Shown: positions 44,641 to 55,331 of the stretch, in pieces | Position numbering within the stretch: the stretch's first letter is position 1 | Layout: every line of letters starts with the position of its first letter | Origin: Ixodes scapularis | Lineage: Eukaryota > Arthropoda > Arachnida > Ixodida > Ixodidae | Length of the DNA: 64,000 nucleotides | Assembly: GCF_016920785.2 (NCBI RefSeq) | Contig: NW_024609884.1 | Location: 35,778,882-35,842,881, forward strand | Reading direction: 5' to 3' | Position numbers and translations under genes: made by a program | Notes under the pieces: model-generated | What the model saw: the letters and a program-made list of their open reading frames with translations, nothing else | Database searches by the model: none | Told to the model about the DNA's origin: nothing

Positions 44641-45184
44641 TGTCCCTTTCTACGTTCCAGCCCGCCAGTTTGCTTTCTGGGGAGGAAAAAAAAATATATA
44701 GATATTGACGACAAGATAGAAATATATAGATTTAAAAAAAAAAAAAATCCGCCAGTGGCGGAGAGGCTTCCAGTGCATGGACGCGGCGAGGCTCGCTAAA
44801 AAAAACGCGCACAACTTGCGTCCGCGCACAAAGGCCAAGCGAGTGGAAGATGGCGCTTCCTCGTCGACGCGCTCCCCAAAGCGGGACGACACAGCAACGC
44901 ACTTACGAAAACACGCGTCCCGTCCTGCACAGCGCGGCCCACTTCCAAAGATATCGGAAGGGCCGAAATGAACCTCTTTTGGATCGAGCGGCGGATGCAT
45001 CCCCGAAATTTGACGCGCCGTTCGGCCTTCGAGGCTGGCCATGAAGCGTCCATGTTGTGAGCCACCGAGGTGTTTTCTTGCTTTACGACCAGTGGGCTGA
45101 GTGCACGTTTGACTTGTGGGCCACTTTGTGGTAGGATGAAACCTATACAGTAAACGCTTTCTTATTCTTTTTTTTTTTTTAATT

Positions 45185-45573
45185 TTTGTTTGCTCCACAG
45201 CCATGAACTTTCCACGTTGCAAAGGAACTCCTAGCGACGGACAGGCCAAATAAACCGCCCCGTTTCGGGATGTGCGGAGCAATGGCTGCAGGCTCTGCTT
45301 TGCGCTGAATCATTTGCAGCCCTGTTCGGCCTGGAGAGCGTTTTCAGCGGCTTTCCCAATCGGCCGGACAGGCCGGCGCCTGCCCCAAGTGGCCACGGAG
45401 CTGAGCCCGCGCTTTTCATCGGCCGCGGACTTGCGCCGCGAGTCCGGGTAAACTCGAGAAAGCAAGGGCGCGACCTTTGCGAGCTTGCACTTCACGCTGA
45501 GCCGTGGCTTACAGACATGTGACCTGGATTTTCGATCAATAAAAGCCATTCACACGTAAAAAAAAAAAAAAAA
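45185..45573 (+). other. Possible retroposed transcript end: AATAAA followed by genomic A-tract
   Basis: AATAAA at 45,538-45,543 is followed, 15 bp later, by 15 consecutive A (45,559-45,573). A genomically encoded A-tract just downstream of a polyadenylation signal is the signature of a reverse-transcribed mRNA or SINE. The GC-rich text upstream (45,200-45,535) has no recognisable open frame or family, so the parent transcript is unknown. Confidence 0.4.
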
Positions 45574-46230
45574 TGCCGGAATTGGAAATGAATGTGGCAA
45601 TGAAACAGATCCGTCAAGCGTGCGCGTGTTCCATGTTTTTGGCGCCATTGAGGCTAGAATCTGCTTACATGTATAGGTAGGGGTGAGCGCAAGCTGCGCG
45701 TTAATTTGTGAGCCTGTTATTTTTCATCCAGTGTCGTAAAATAAGTTTTTCCTCGGCCGCACTTTTTTTTTTTTTCCGAGAAGTGAAACGTTATTCTTAA
45801 ACGCAGGCACTTCACCCAGCCGGAACACTGGACGCCTTCATCGTCATCATCCCATGTGCTTGGAAGTTACCACTTGGAGACCCTTCAGCCACACATAACG
45901 AACGTTGCCTTTCTCTTCTTGGTTCTGTTCAGACAACGTGTCCCGGAGGGGTTATAAGGCTTCCGAACCTACAATAACATTGCAATGTTATATAGCTCGT
46001 CTTTTGTCCCCTTCCGTTTATTTAATTGCCCGAAGGTATGTAGAAGATTGGTCTGCATTTAGCGTTTCCAAGATGGAAAAACGTATAGAAACACGTCTTA
46101 GCACAAGCAGGTGCCAGCTTGTTTCTGCCCATCGCCAATATAGGACGAAAAAAAAAGCCCACCGTACGCCGATGCCCTTCTTTTAACATGTAGCGGTCAT
46201 TCAATAAAATACAGGTGAGATATAGATTTA
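45574..46230. other. Region without a recognised gene
   Basis: No gene, RNA or paired repeat recognised. Confidence 0.4.
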
Positions 46231-48620
46231 TTTACACACGTGACTCCACGAACCTGTTCGTGAAACATGGATGTGCGAGCCGTCCTGCCCACCGCACGTA
46301 AAAACGACTAGTTGCGAGCAATAAATGAATACGCACGGCCGCAGAGAGAGCACAGTGGGCGCGCACAGGGGCTCCTGGGCCCAGTCCCAGAGCTATAGCA
46401 CCCGTCGCAGAAAGCCGCTTTAAAAAAGAAAGGAAAAGGGGCTTCGCTGACAAGAAAGAGAAAATATTCGTATACGCCTCTAAATCTCAAGTGCACCCGA
46501 ATGCAACAAAAAAAATACGTGATACAAACTAGCGCACAGCGAAACAGCCCGTGAGTTCCAATTTCCTTTTTGCTCTTGGCTTTGGCGGCAACGTTCGATC
46601 TCGTGTTCGTCGGTGGCGAAAACAGGCAGACCACAACACTGGACGAGAGCCAAGTTGAAGCCCGCCACCCCCCGCAGCCGTGTGCCCAAGCCACGGTCTT
46701 GAACAGCTCACTCAGTGGCTTGCTTTCCACGACGACTTCGTGTAAACGGGCCGACTGGGCTCTCCTTCCGGTCGACATGTTACCCCACGCCATGTCATCA
46801 CTTCCCTCCCTGCTCGGCCAGCCCTCCTGCTCACCGCCTCCCGCTCCCCTCCCGGGCCCTTTCGACGCAGCGTCCACCCGCGTCTCCCACAGTCGCCGCC
46901 GTTTCGCCGCGGACAGGTGTGAGCAGTGCAGCGCAGTCCGGCACCTTCGCTCGCTCTGCCCGAGCCTGAGTATCGCGCAACACGTTTCACGGCTCGGGGT
47001 CCTGCATGCCGTTCAGCGGCGGACGAAAGCAGCGCACGAACGCTGACCCGTACGAGCCAGCACGTGGGCGCTGCTTCGCGGCGTGCGCTGCAAATAGGCG
47101 CGACGGCCCGCTTTCCTTCCACAGTGTCACTGCCAGCGCTATTATATCGCCGAGCCCGCCCCGCCTCTTCCGCCTCATTTTACTATTCCTTACGTCGTCA
47201 CCGCTTGCATGCCGCGCTGATTTTCTCAGCCAGCGCGTGATAAATTAGCACGCTCGGAAAACCCCCGCCATTTTCTCGAACACCGCATTGGCGCTTGCTC
47301 CCATTGCACTTGGAAAAGGTGCTGACGAGCACGAAACTGGAGCGTGTACACTCCGCTCACCCTTAACCGCTCATTCACACTGGAAGCGGATCCGCGTTCG
47401 CAAAGCGGTTGCGAACGCCGGTTTTATAAAGATCCAGTATAATATCACGCGCATTTGAGGTCATCAAGTGCGCGTGAGATTGTACTGGATCTTTTTATAC
47501 AACCGCGTTCGTAACCGCTTTGCGAACGTGGATCCGCTTCCAGTGACTGTGGCCAAAGCTACAAGTGCGAGCTAGCCCGCGCTCCTGGCTTTGAGACGTG
47601 CCTTTCTAGCGCGAGTGCACGCTCGGTCGGACGTAGAACGCTTCAAAGCAGCGACCTCGGGCTCCGATGCTCGTGGCATTGGCTGCAGGCTCAGCTCCAA
47701 CAAAGCCGCAGTCCACTGCTGTTACATCGTACAAAAGAGACGGTCTCCGCTGCAGGCGGGATGACAAAATAGTTTGCGGACGCGCCTCACGCATATTCGG
47801 AGCATGATTCCTTCATGCATATGTATGCAGACAGTGTTTTTACGCCATTCAATGAAGAAACACGCCTCGGACAGTGGCTGGCTTTTGTGTGATGTATGAA
47901 GTATAGTGTAAGCGCGGGCAGCTACGCATTTTTAGGAGAAGAAACAGAAAGAAAACCGGCGATCGCTTGGGCGGGCGAGTGCCGTGCTGTGGTTCCAGCG
48001 GTTTCGGCAGACGACGGAACGGCTTCTAATTGAGCGTATCCAACCGCGCGAAAGGGTCAGCTTTGGAACGCGCATTGTGCGCGACTGGGGACAATTCCTC
48101 GTGGCCCTCCCCACCGGCGGCGCGGCGCTGGCTAGCGACGGCGGACGAAGCCGACATCGCGGGCTTCACTGGCGACATCGTTTCTCCAGAAAAGAAGGGG
48201 TCGCCTCGTGGGAGAGGCCAAAAGGGGCGGCGAAACGAGTGACTCCCGCCAGGGTCGCGGGAGGAGCACCGGCACCAAAGGCGCTCTTGAATAGGATGCC
48301 AAACTTGAGTAGGCATTAGGAGGCAGAGAACCGACAACGCAAACAACCGTCTGGGCAGACAAGGGGGTACCCGAGACGCCGAATGATGCCGATTACCTGG
48401 CGACAGGGACCCATTTGGTCGGCTCGAAAGGGTTATTCTCCCAAGTCGGATAATCCAGTGCTCCTGTCACTTGCAGCGTCTTTCGTATTGTCAGACTGTG
48501 CTCGCACTAACGCCGCTGGTACGAGTTTTAAGCTGCCTGCTGGGGGTGGAAGCGACGTACCTTTGAAGTTTGAACGAGTCCATCATCCACCCCGCTCGAT
48601 GTGACCGCGCTGTCCGCGCG
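46230..48620. other. GC/CpG-rich island with overlapping open frames, no confident gene
   Basis: Markedly richer in G+C and CpG than its surroundings. Long overlapping frames occur on both strands (for example 46,308-46,877 minus, 46,570-47,046 plus), as expected by chance in GC-rich DNA with few stops. A YY1-like CCGCCATTTTC word is at about 47,266. This could be the promoter or first exon region of a host gene, but no protein domain or splice pattern can be defended. Confidence 0.4.
47378..47545. mobile_element. 168-bp MITE with CACTGGAAGCGGATCC ends
   Basis: CACTGGAAGCGGATCC at the left is exactly mirrored at the right. Inverted similarity continues inward through CGTTCGCAAAGCGGTT and AAGATCCAGTA to a short AT-rich centre. 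Flanks give no clear duplication. Non-coding. Confidence 0.85.
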
Positions 48621-49683
48621 TATAATTACGTAAAGATCAGGGTCACGTGGCGCGCCGCACGGTATTGATTGGCCTAGGCTGTTCGCAGCTTTAACTGCAC
48701 TGCCAGCTTAGAGGTCAAAAGTTTTGTCTACTCCTAACTTTTCTTCGCACAGGTAGTTTTAGTCACCATGTTGACTCTGTTGGTGCATGCTTCGTGGGAC
48801 AGGTATTCAGTGACATGAACTCACCTCGTGACCGTGCGGAGGATTAAGGGGGCGACGCTCTCGTTGCGTTCTGTTGTCTATTGCAGTGATAGCAGGTCTG
48901 ATGAGGTTAGCGAGTCGCGATCCTTACGCAAGCAGGCATGTTAGTGCAGCGGCTTTTCGAGTGACGGCAAGCTGCGTTGTCACTCTGTAATCTGCATGGC
49001 CAGGCGCTGCTTGTCGAAACGATACGTTATATCACATCACGTATTTGACGATGAATTGTGACAAGTAATTGTCTATATCTGCTACTTGAATGTCTGCTAC
49101 TCGAGTTTTAGCCATGTTCACGCACGCGTGCACCCTTGCGTGCTCTCTTTTTTACTCGACCAAGAAATGTTAGTCGTTTTTTCACCGGTACAACATCTTG
49201 AAACCGCGAGTTTTCGTTTTTAATTTTAAAACAAGATTGAAATAATGAAGCACAGTGGTGGTGCCTGGAACCCCGAAGTCAGCGGACACACGAGCTGAAA
49301 CCTAGTGCTAGATGAAAGCGGTAAAATGACGCATGGGGTCCATCTAACGTGCTAAGCTATAAAACCGACCGCCGCATTGCAACACTAGGAAATGTAACAG
49401 TCCATTCCAACATTATTTTTTTAACACCTTAACGTATCTGGGGTTCCCTGCAAGGTTTTTGTGTCGTCCCGGTCGGAACGACGCTGCGCCAGCTCCTATT
49501 GCCGCATCCTGTGCCTTCTTGGCACAAAAAGAACCACGCACGCTGAACTTTGGGAACTGCATGAGATAAACGACAGTGACACCATTTTGTTTTATTACTA
49601 ACCAAAGTCAATGAGAACGGATCTTTACACTGAAGCCACATTCGCATGTGAAATGGAAATGGCACCCACGGTGAATTCCCACG
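48621..49683. other. Region without a recognised gene
   Basis: Nothing recognisable on either strand. Confidence 0.4.
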
Positions 49684-50000
49684 CTAAAAAAAAGCCCGTA
49701 CGGCTACTTTCCCGCACATCACTCGGAGAGCCAATCACCGCAATTTACGGAAACAGCTCAGCGAATGACGATGTCGAAACATATGTTAAGACCAAAAAAA
49801 CGCAGTATGAATTGTGACATTAAGCAATGCAACACGTCACGCTTGCATTGCTTAATGTCACAACTCAGCCTGCGTTTTTGTTGTTTTTTTTTTGGTCTGA
49901 ACATGTTTCGGCATCGTCATTCGCTGAGCTGGCTCCGTAAGTTGCGGTGATTGACTCTCCGTGTGTTGTGCGAAAACGTAAACGCAAAAGTGTCTTTTTT
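49684..50000. mobile_element. Fold-back element, copy 2
   Basis: Same block order as the copy at 34,356-34,664: AAAAGCCCGTACGGCTAC, GAGAGCCAATCACC, CAGCTCAGCGAATGACGATG, the centre AACACGTCACGCTTGCATTG, then the mirrored blocks. The right arm is longer by a T-rich insertion near 49,880. Non-coding. Confidence 0.88.
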
Positions 50001-50850
50001 TATGTATATATATAGTGTATTGTTGCGAAGACAGTGGCAACACCAAAGGGGGTGCAGCGCCGAGCTACATGAGATCGCAGCGCCACCGTTTCTTCTGCAG
50101 CGGCGACAAGGGCGCCGCTGTAATTGCATCTTGCTCGCAGTGCATGCATGGGTTCCGGTGGACTCGAGGTTTACACGTTTTAACGAACGCGGGTTCCTGA
50201 ACTGATTGGTTTTAGTAACGCATTTCTAGAATAATTGGTAAAACCCAAAGAAGCCATGGAGAAACTCGAGGCTGACACGAGAAACTTGATCATTATCTCT
50301 GTCTTGTCACACAGCGTCTGGTGTGCCCACTTGCATGCTGGTGATCAACTGGCCCTACCTTAGCATGCATTGTTAGGTAACAAGATCAGACGTCACATGA
50401 CCTCCCGTATTGCTCCAGACCTCTGACTGACAAAACAAGCCAACAAGCTCAGACACGACGAGTTTGTCGCCGAAGCAAGTGGCAGGAAAACACAAAAATC
50501 ACTTTTAGGCCCCCATTGTGTAGCTTCCTTGTCTTGGCAGTCGCGGGAATGCAGGTAAAAGCAGCGGGGGGATAGGTTCTTTCTTGCGGTTTCCCGTCTA
50601 AGATAAGGCCTTCTTCGGAATGTGGGTAAGGCAAGCAGGCGGCTCCTTTTTTTTCGGAAAAGCCCCCTTCCCCCTTTCCCCCAACGACTTTGGAGAGGTT
50701 TACGTTTAGACGAAACCCGAAAGGCCCTCGGGTGCTTCACCCGTGCCCAGTTAAAACCGGACGTGACTTGCGCCTTCGCTATCGCTATCCATTGAGTAAA
50801 CGAAATGCACGTGGGAAGGCATTTTGGAGCGTCCCAAAGTACATTTCTTT
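50001..50850. other. Region without a recognised gene
   Basis: No family features. The 160-residue minus-strand frame at 50,393-50,875 has no recognised domain. Confidence 0.4.
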
Positions 50851-50856
50851 TTTTGC

Positions 50857-50970
50857 CTATACGACCATTTTCCATAACTTTAAAAGTTATGGAAAATGTT
50901 TTCCATAACTTTAAAAGTTATGGAAAAAAAAATTATCCTATACGACCATTTTCCATAACTTTAAAAGTTT
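50857..50970. repeat. Tandem near-perfect palindromes
   Basis: TTTTCCATAACTTTAAAAGT followed by TATGGAAAA is a 29-nt near-palindrome present twice in a row (about 50,868-50,926) and half-repeated near 50,949-50,969. The phrase CCTATACGACCATTTTCC recurs about 81 bp apart. Confidence 0.8.
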
Positions 50971-51410
50971 CCCACCTTAGTCTTCTTAATTCTCATTCAT
51001 TCCACTGCGAATACTATGCTAAAATGAATGTGTTGACCTGTCAAACGAAAAGAAAATGCCTTCTTTGCTTTCTCACTCACGTGCAACTACTAGCATTCAC
51101 AATACAGCTTTTCTATAGACGCTTAACTGGATGTTTAGCTGTGCTGAAGGGCAGCAGGCACGCTAGCAAGAGTGTTGTGACAAAGCCTTTTTTTTTTTGA
51201 AGGCCCATTGCAGCAGATACATTTGAGACACATGATTGGCATGGCATGAACATTTTTGAATAGTTAATTTAGCGTGGAAAAAGACGAAGTCCAAACCCAA
51301 CAAACTGAGCGAAGAAGCCAAACTGAACGTCCAGTTGGTGTCTCTGCACGTGCGGACAAGCAAATGTAATTACAAGCCTGTCAAGGCCACGTTCACGCGC
51401 ACGCTTGTGC
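50971..51410. other. Region without a recognised gene
   Basis: No features seen before the target duplication at 51,411. Confidence 0.4.
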
Positions 51411-51418
51411 TCGTCAGC

Positions 51419-52321
51419 CAGGGATGGGCAGTATTTCAAATACAACTATTTGAAATACGTATTTCAAGTACTATGTGTATTTTGCATTTGTACTTAATTA
51501 CAAATTGGGTAATGTATTTGACGTGTGTATTTAAATACTAAAACGTGGGTATTTCAAATACAATTGTAATTAAATACAATTTTGTGGGCGAAAATACATC
51601 CCTCAAATTTATTGTCACGACTCAATTTGCTCATCCCAAGACGTGTCCAGAGCAGGAAGAAAACTACGTTCTGCACCGAATGCAGTGTCTCTCAATCAAG
51701 CACAAGCGTTTAGTGACTTTGTGATTACGAAATCGACGTTCACAGGCAGACTGGCTAAATAAGTGCCTGTGACAACTTGTGATGCTTTCCAGCCGGATTT
51801 CCAACCGTACTTTTGCCTGGAATATGCTAAATGCGCGGGTCGTCCAGATTTTCGTAACTGGTGCGAGTTGCAACAATAAAAAAAATCTCTAGCTAGTGCT
51901 GCGCGTCTTGGTCGTCTCGGTTCTTTGTTGGTCTATACCAAAATGTAATCGACAAAAAAAGCTGCTTGAAGCTTTGTACCTTTTTCACCTATTACGTCCA
52001 AGCTGATTACATTTTTTTTTTTGTGATTATATTTTTATTACGTTACTGGAGCCTCGGACACTAACTCCCGAGTGTGCGATGCAAAATTAAAATGAGATAC
52101 CCAGAAACCCGTTGCAGGTGCCCTGAAGTCGCTGACGCAAATTTTGAGGAATGTATTTGGAAAAGTATTTGGAGGAGACCAAATACATTTGGTTGTATTT
52201 GTATCTTGTACTTAAATGCTTTTTTTGGAAATGTAATTAGATTTGTAATTAAATAAAGTTTTGACGAAGTATTTTGTATTTGTACTTCGATACATATTTG
52301 CATGTATTCTGCCCATCCCTG
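51419..52321. mobile_element. 903-bp hAT-like element, TSD TCGTCAGC, GTATTT/AAATAC arms
   Basis: A perfect 8-bp duplication, TCGTCAGC, flanks it (51,411-51,418 and 52,322-52,329). The ends CAGGGATGGGCAG and its reverse complement CTGCCCATCCCTG match the hAT terminal consensus. Both arms are arrays of GTATTT, AAATAC and GTAATTA words. The element encodes no transposase and would need one in trans. It is one of the clearest insertions in the window. Confidence 0.95.
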
Positions 52322-52329
52322 TCGTCAGC

Positions 52330-53420
52330 ACATGCGAAGACATGGCGGCGGCCAGATACCCTGCTTGCAATCTTCTATACACCATTCCAATATTTACAGG
52401 TGCCCAGACCAGCGTGCGATCTCCTCAGCCCAGCACGCGCATGCTCGTCGCCCTGGAAAGCGAGAAAATCACGCGCCATACGCACGAACATTGAGAATAG
52501 AACCGGCCAGGAGCCCCCCTTTTTGGAAAGGTCTTTAAGCGATCTATTAGGCGCGCTCGATATCTGCGCGTTCCTCTCACGCGCTCCCCGAGGCTCGCGC
52601 CACACGTCTCAGCTAGGGTGCCTTCATGTGCGCTTGCTTAGGGTGGAGACATCTGGCCATTTTGTCTCACACTTTTCTTTTTATTTTTGTTCAGAAGGGC
52701 GTGAAAGAACGTGTCCCTGCACGCGCTCGTGGCGCTGACTGTGCTACGGCGACATTTTGTTTTCGTCGATTTCTTTGTATTTTGCCCGTGAGCGCGTGCT
52801 GTCGGCATCAGGTACTACAAAGGGTGGCATCACCCTAAACAGAAGGACATTGAGGCACCTTAGTCTCAGCCATTTCTTGGGTTCTGTATGGAACGAAAAA
52901 TATGTGGTGCGTCGATTGATACATTAGGTATAAACCAGTGTCCGAAATCATAGCACCCAGCGATAAAAATAGGAAATATTATTCTCAAAACGCAAGCTCT
53001 TGTGACGACTGGGGCTGTGCATAAAACAATAGTTTTGTTTTTCACAGCACTCTTGGCATCGGTGCTGTTCTTGGAGCTTCGTGACCATGCATTTCTGAAG
53101 TTCTTGCACTACGATATGTGCGAAGGCTTCTAAACAAACGGGAGTCTTGCAAAAAGCGCAGCCCCTCTACTGTCTCATGGCCTCAGCATAAACAAACATG
53201 GCGGCGCCCATGAAACACAGCAGACACTGGTCTATGGAATAAAAGGTAAATAAAATACTATTCCACTCAAATATTCTTAGAATAGAATAATTGCGAATAC
53301 CGAAGTGGATGTTTTCTTTCTTTTTTTTAAGTTTTGAAAGTTGAAACAAGAAATCTGTGCAGTTGGGAGCGTGCGACACCTAAAGGGCGATTCACACACT
53401 CGCGTTGAGTCCGACCGAGT
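52330..53420. other. Region without a recognised gene
   Basis: Short open frames only; AATAAA-like words are present, but no coding family is recognised. Confidence 0.4.
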
Positions 53421-53426
53421 GCGAGG

Positions 53427-53467
53427 GTTGCTATGGCAACAGCTGCGTCGGCTGTTGCCATAGCAAC
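53427..53467. promoter_or_regulatory. Pair of RFX X-box-like palindromes
   Basis: GTTGCTATGGCAAC (53,427-53,440) and GTTGCCATAGCAAC (53,454-53,467) each match the RFX-factor X-box GTTGCCATGGCAAC with one change, and are reverse complements of each other. They are embedded in a larger palindromic arrangement with CAGCTGCGTCGGC. Binding is inferred from the motif only. Confidence 0.5.
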
Positions 53468-54017
53468 AGCCGACGCAGCTATTTTTCAATCTCAATACGG
53501 AGTCAAAAAGTTTGGTAACCTGACGTTCCAAAACATATCCACGTCTAACGTTGCTCTGTATGTTTTCTCACGTCATTCGATTAGCAAAATTGCTCGGAGC
53601 TCGAATTCAATCATTCTTCAAAGTAGTAGAAGCAATCGCGATTTTACTTCGACGACAGCGCCATCTACAACGGGACATATATCCGATCTCGGCTCCGATG
53701 GCTTCAGAGGGCACGGCGAAACCATCTCAGACGCATCGATGAATCCCTTACTGTTCTTAATACAGGTGCGTTCGAAATGCGCCACATTTAGTTTTGAAGT
53801 CGAAAACATTGAGTCACGCAAGTATTTCTGTAGGAATGCATATTTCACGCAGAAATACTTCAACAAAATGGCGAGATACGCAGTGATTAGACACAGCAAA
53901 AAAGAGATCACAGTTAAAAATCAAGCAGACGTAGGCAACGCAGACAGGGCTAGACAAGTGTCACTTAGGATCATGTAAGCAATGTTATCGCGTGCAGTCA
54001 CTGAATTCTTGTATTAT

Positions 54018-54173
54018 ACCCCGGCCACATGGCAAATTAATGTAATTTTGGTCGAATTACATTATGGGGTCGACAAATCAGCTTGTGACGCTCGTATAAT
54101 CACTCAAGACCACGAGCTGATTAAATCTCATATCATTTAATGCAAATATATTAACTTTTCCGCGTGGCAGGAT
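54018..54173. mobile_element. Probable small MITE
   Basis: GGCCACATGGCAAATTAATG at the left and, on the opposite strand, TGCCACGCGGAAAAGTTAAT at the right are similar inverted ends about 155 bp apart. No clear flanking duplication. Confidence 0.4.
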
Positions 54174-54529
54174 ACTGAACTTATTTACAGTCAACTAATT
54201 TACAACTCCCTATGGGCTCGTGCTGCCTTAGAACAAAATATATTATTTTGTATGCAATAATACTATTACCTTAATACAGTTAAGATTCTAGTATAAAAGC
54301 GGTAAAGGCAATAAAATAACATTAGTATAAATAAACACATAAGCAGAAACAAAGCACTTTCAATAATCACAAAAACTTATTATTCACCTTCCAGTGAAAA
54401 CTGTAATATGGTAATTTGACATCAGATCATGCAATGATGGTCGTGGTCATAATTTAGATATTTTTGTTAAACATATATATGAAATCCATGTTTTTGGGAG
54501 AAACACTCCGCTATATATGAACACCGTAA

Positions 54530-55324
54530 CATTTTTTTTTTCTTTCGCTAAGATATAAATTAGAAAAGCTCGAGGCGTGGAAATTGAGAAGATTTTACGA
54601 TGCTACTTTGCACAGTCGTCATTTTCTCATCGAAGCTTTCACGTCACCATAACTTTTTTTAAATAATTTTACAGAAAATATATAACACATACACAAAAAA
54701 TAAAAAAATATGTATGAAATATTTCTTTGAAAACAAAATGATCAAACATGGAATAAAAACGCGTTTTAGAGACATATTCACAATTCTTTCGCAAATAAAC
54801 CATCTTTCCTCATAATTCACAAAACACATAAAAATGCGCGTCTTTAAATATTCTTTACGAATATATAAAGATAATATGCCCATCGTGAATTGTCTTTTAG
54901 TTATTGACGCGGAAATGCAACTGATTTCTCAAAATGTGGTAAGATTCGGCGTCGATATTTAAAAAAACTCCATCTTTTATTTATTTTTAAACTTCCCTTG
55001 GCACTTTGCAGTGGCTTTAACTAACCTGTGATGGCAAAACATTGCGTAACATATGACCTCTGAATGGGAAAAGCTACAACAAACCTTCACTCGGAGCGAG
55101 CCGGCGTCTTCGTCATAGCGGCCTTGCCGCACAGCACCAAGCATTTTGAGCGTTAGTTATGGCATGTACTTTATATTTTTTAATTCTTTTTTTTTTTCAA
55201 AAGGGGTGAGTATAGCTGACTTGAAAAGGGATTTTGAGGTGGAATACCATTACTTAGCTTACAATTAACAAAAACAAAACGGCCCCACTGCAAATTCGCT
55301 AACTATGCATACATCAGCTTAAAA
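54530..55324 (+). repeat. Left terminal inverted repeat
   Basis: About 0.8 kb, imperfectly matching the right repeat with scattered substitutions and small indels. The inner boundary is near 55,324, just before the first residues of the coding remnant. Confidence 0.85.
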
Positions 55325-55331
55325 CTCTCAG

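Noticed and set aside
44650..45282. 210-residue minus-strand frame
   Set aside because: Passes through A/T runs that give Lys- and Phe-rich text; no family features.
46308..47240. Overlapping long frames on both strands in the GC-rich island
   Set aside because: Several mutually overlapping frames of similar length are expected in GC-rich DNA; none shows a domain.
53433..53978. 181-residue plus-strand frame
   Set aside because: It starts within the X-box palindrome and shows no domain; composition resembles translated non-coding DNA.
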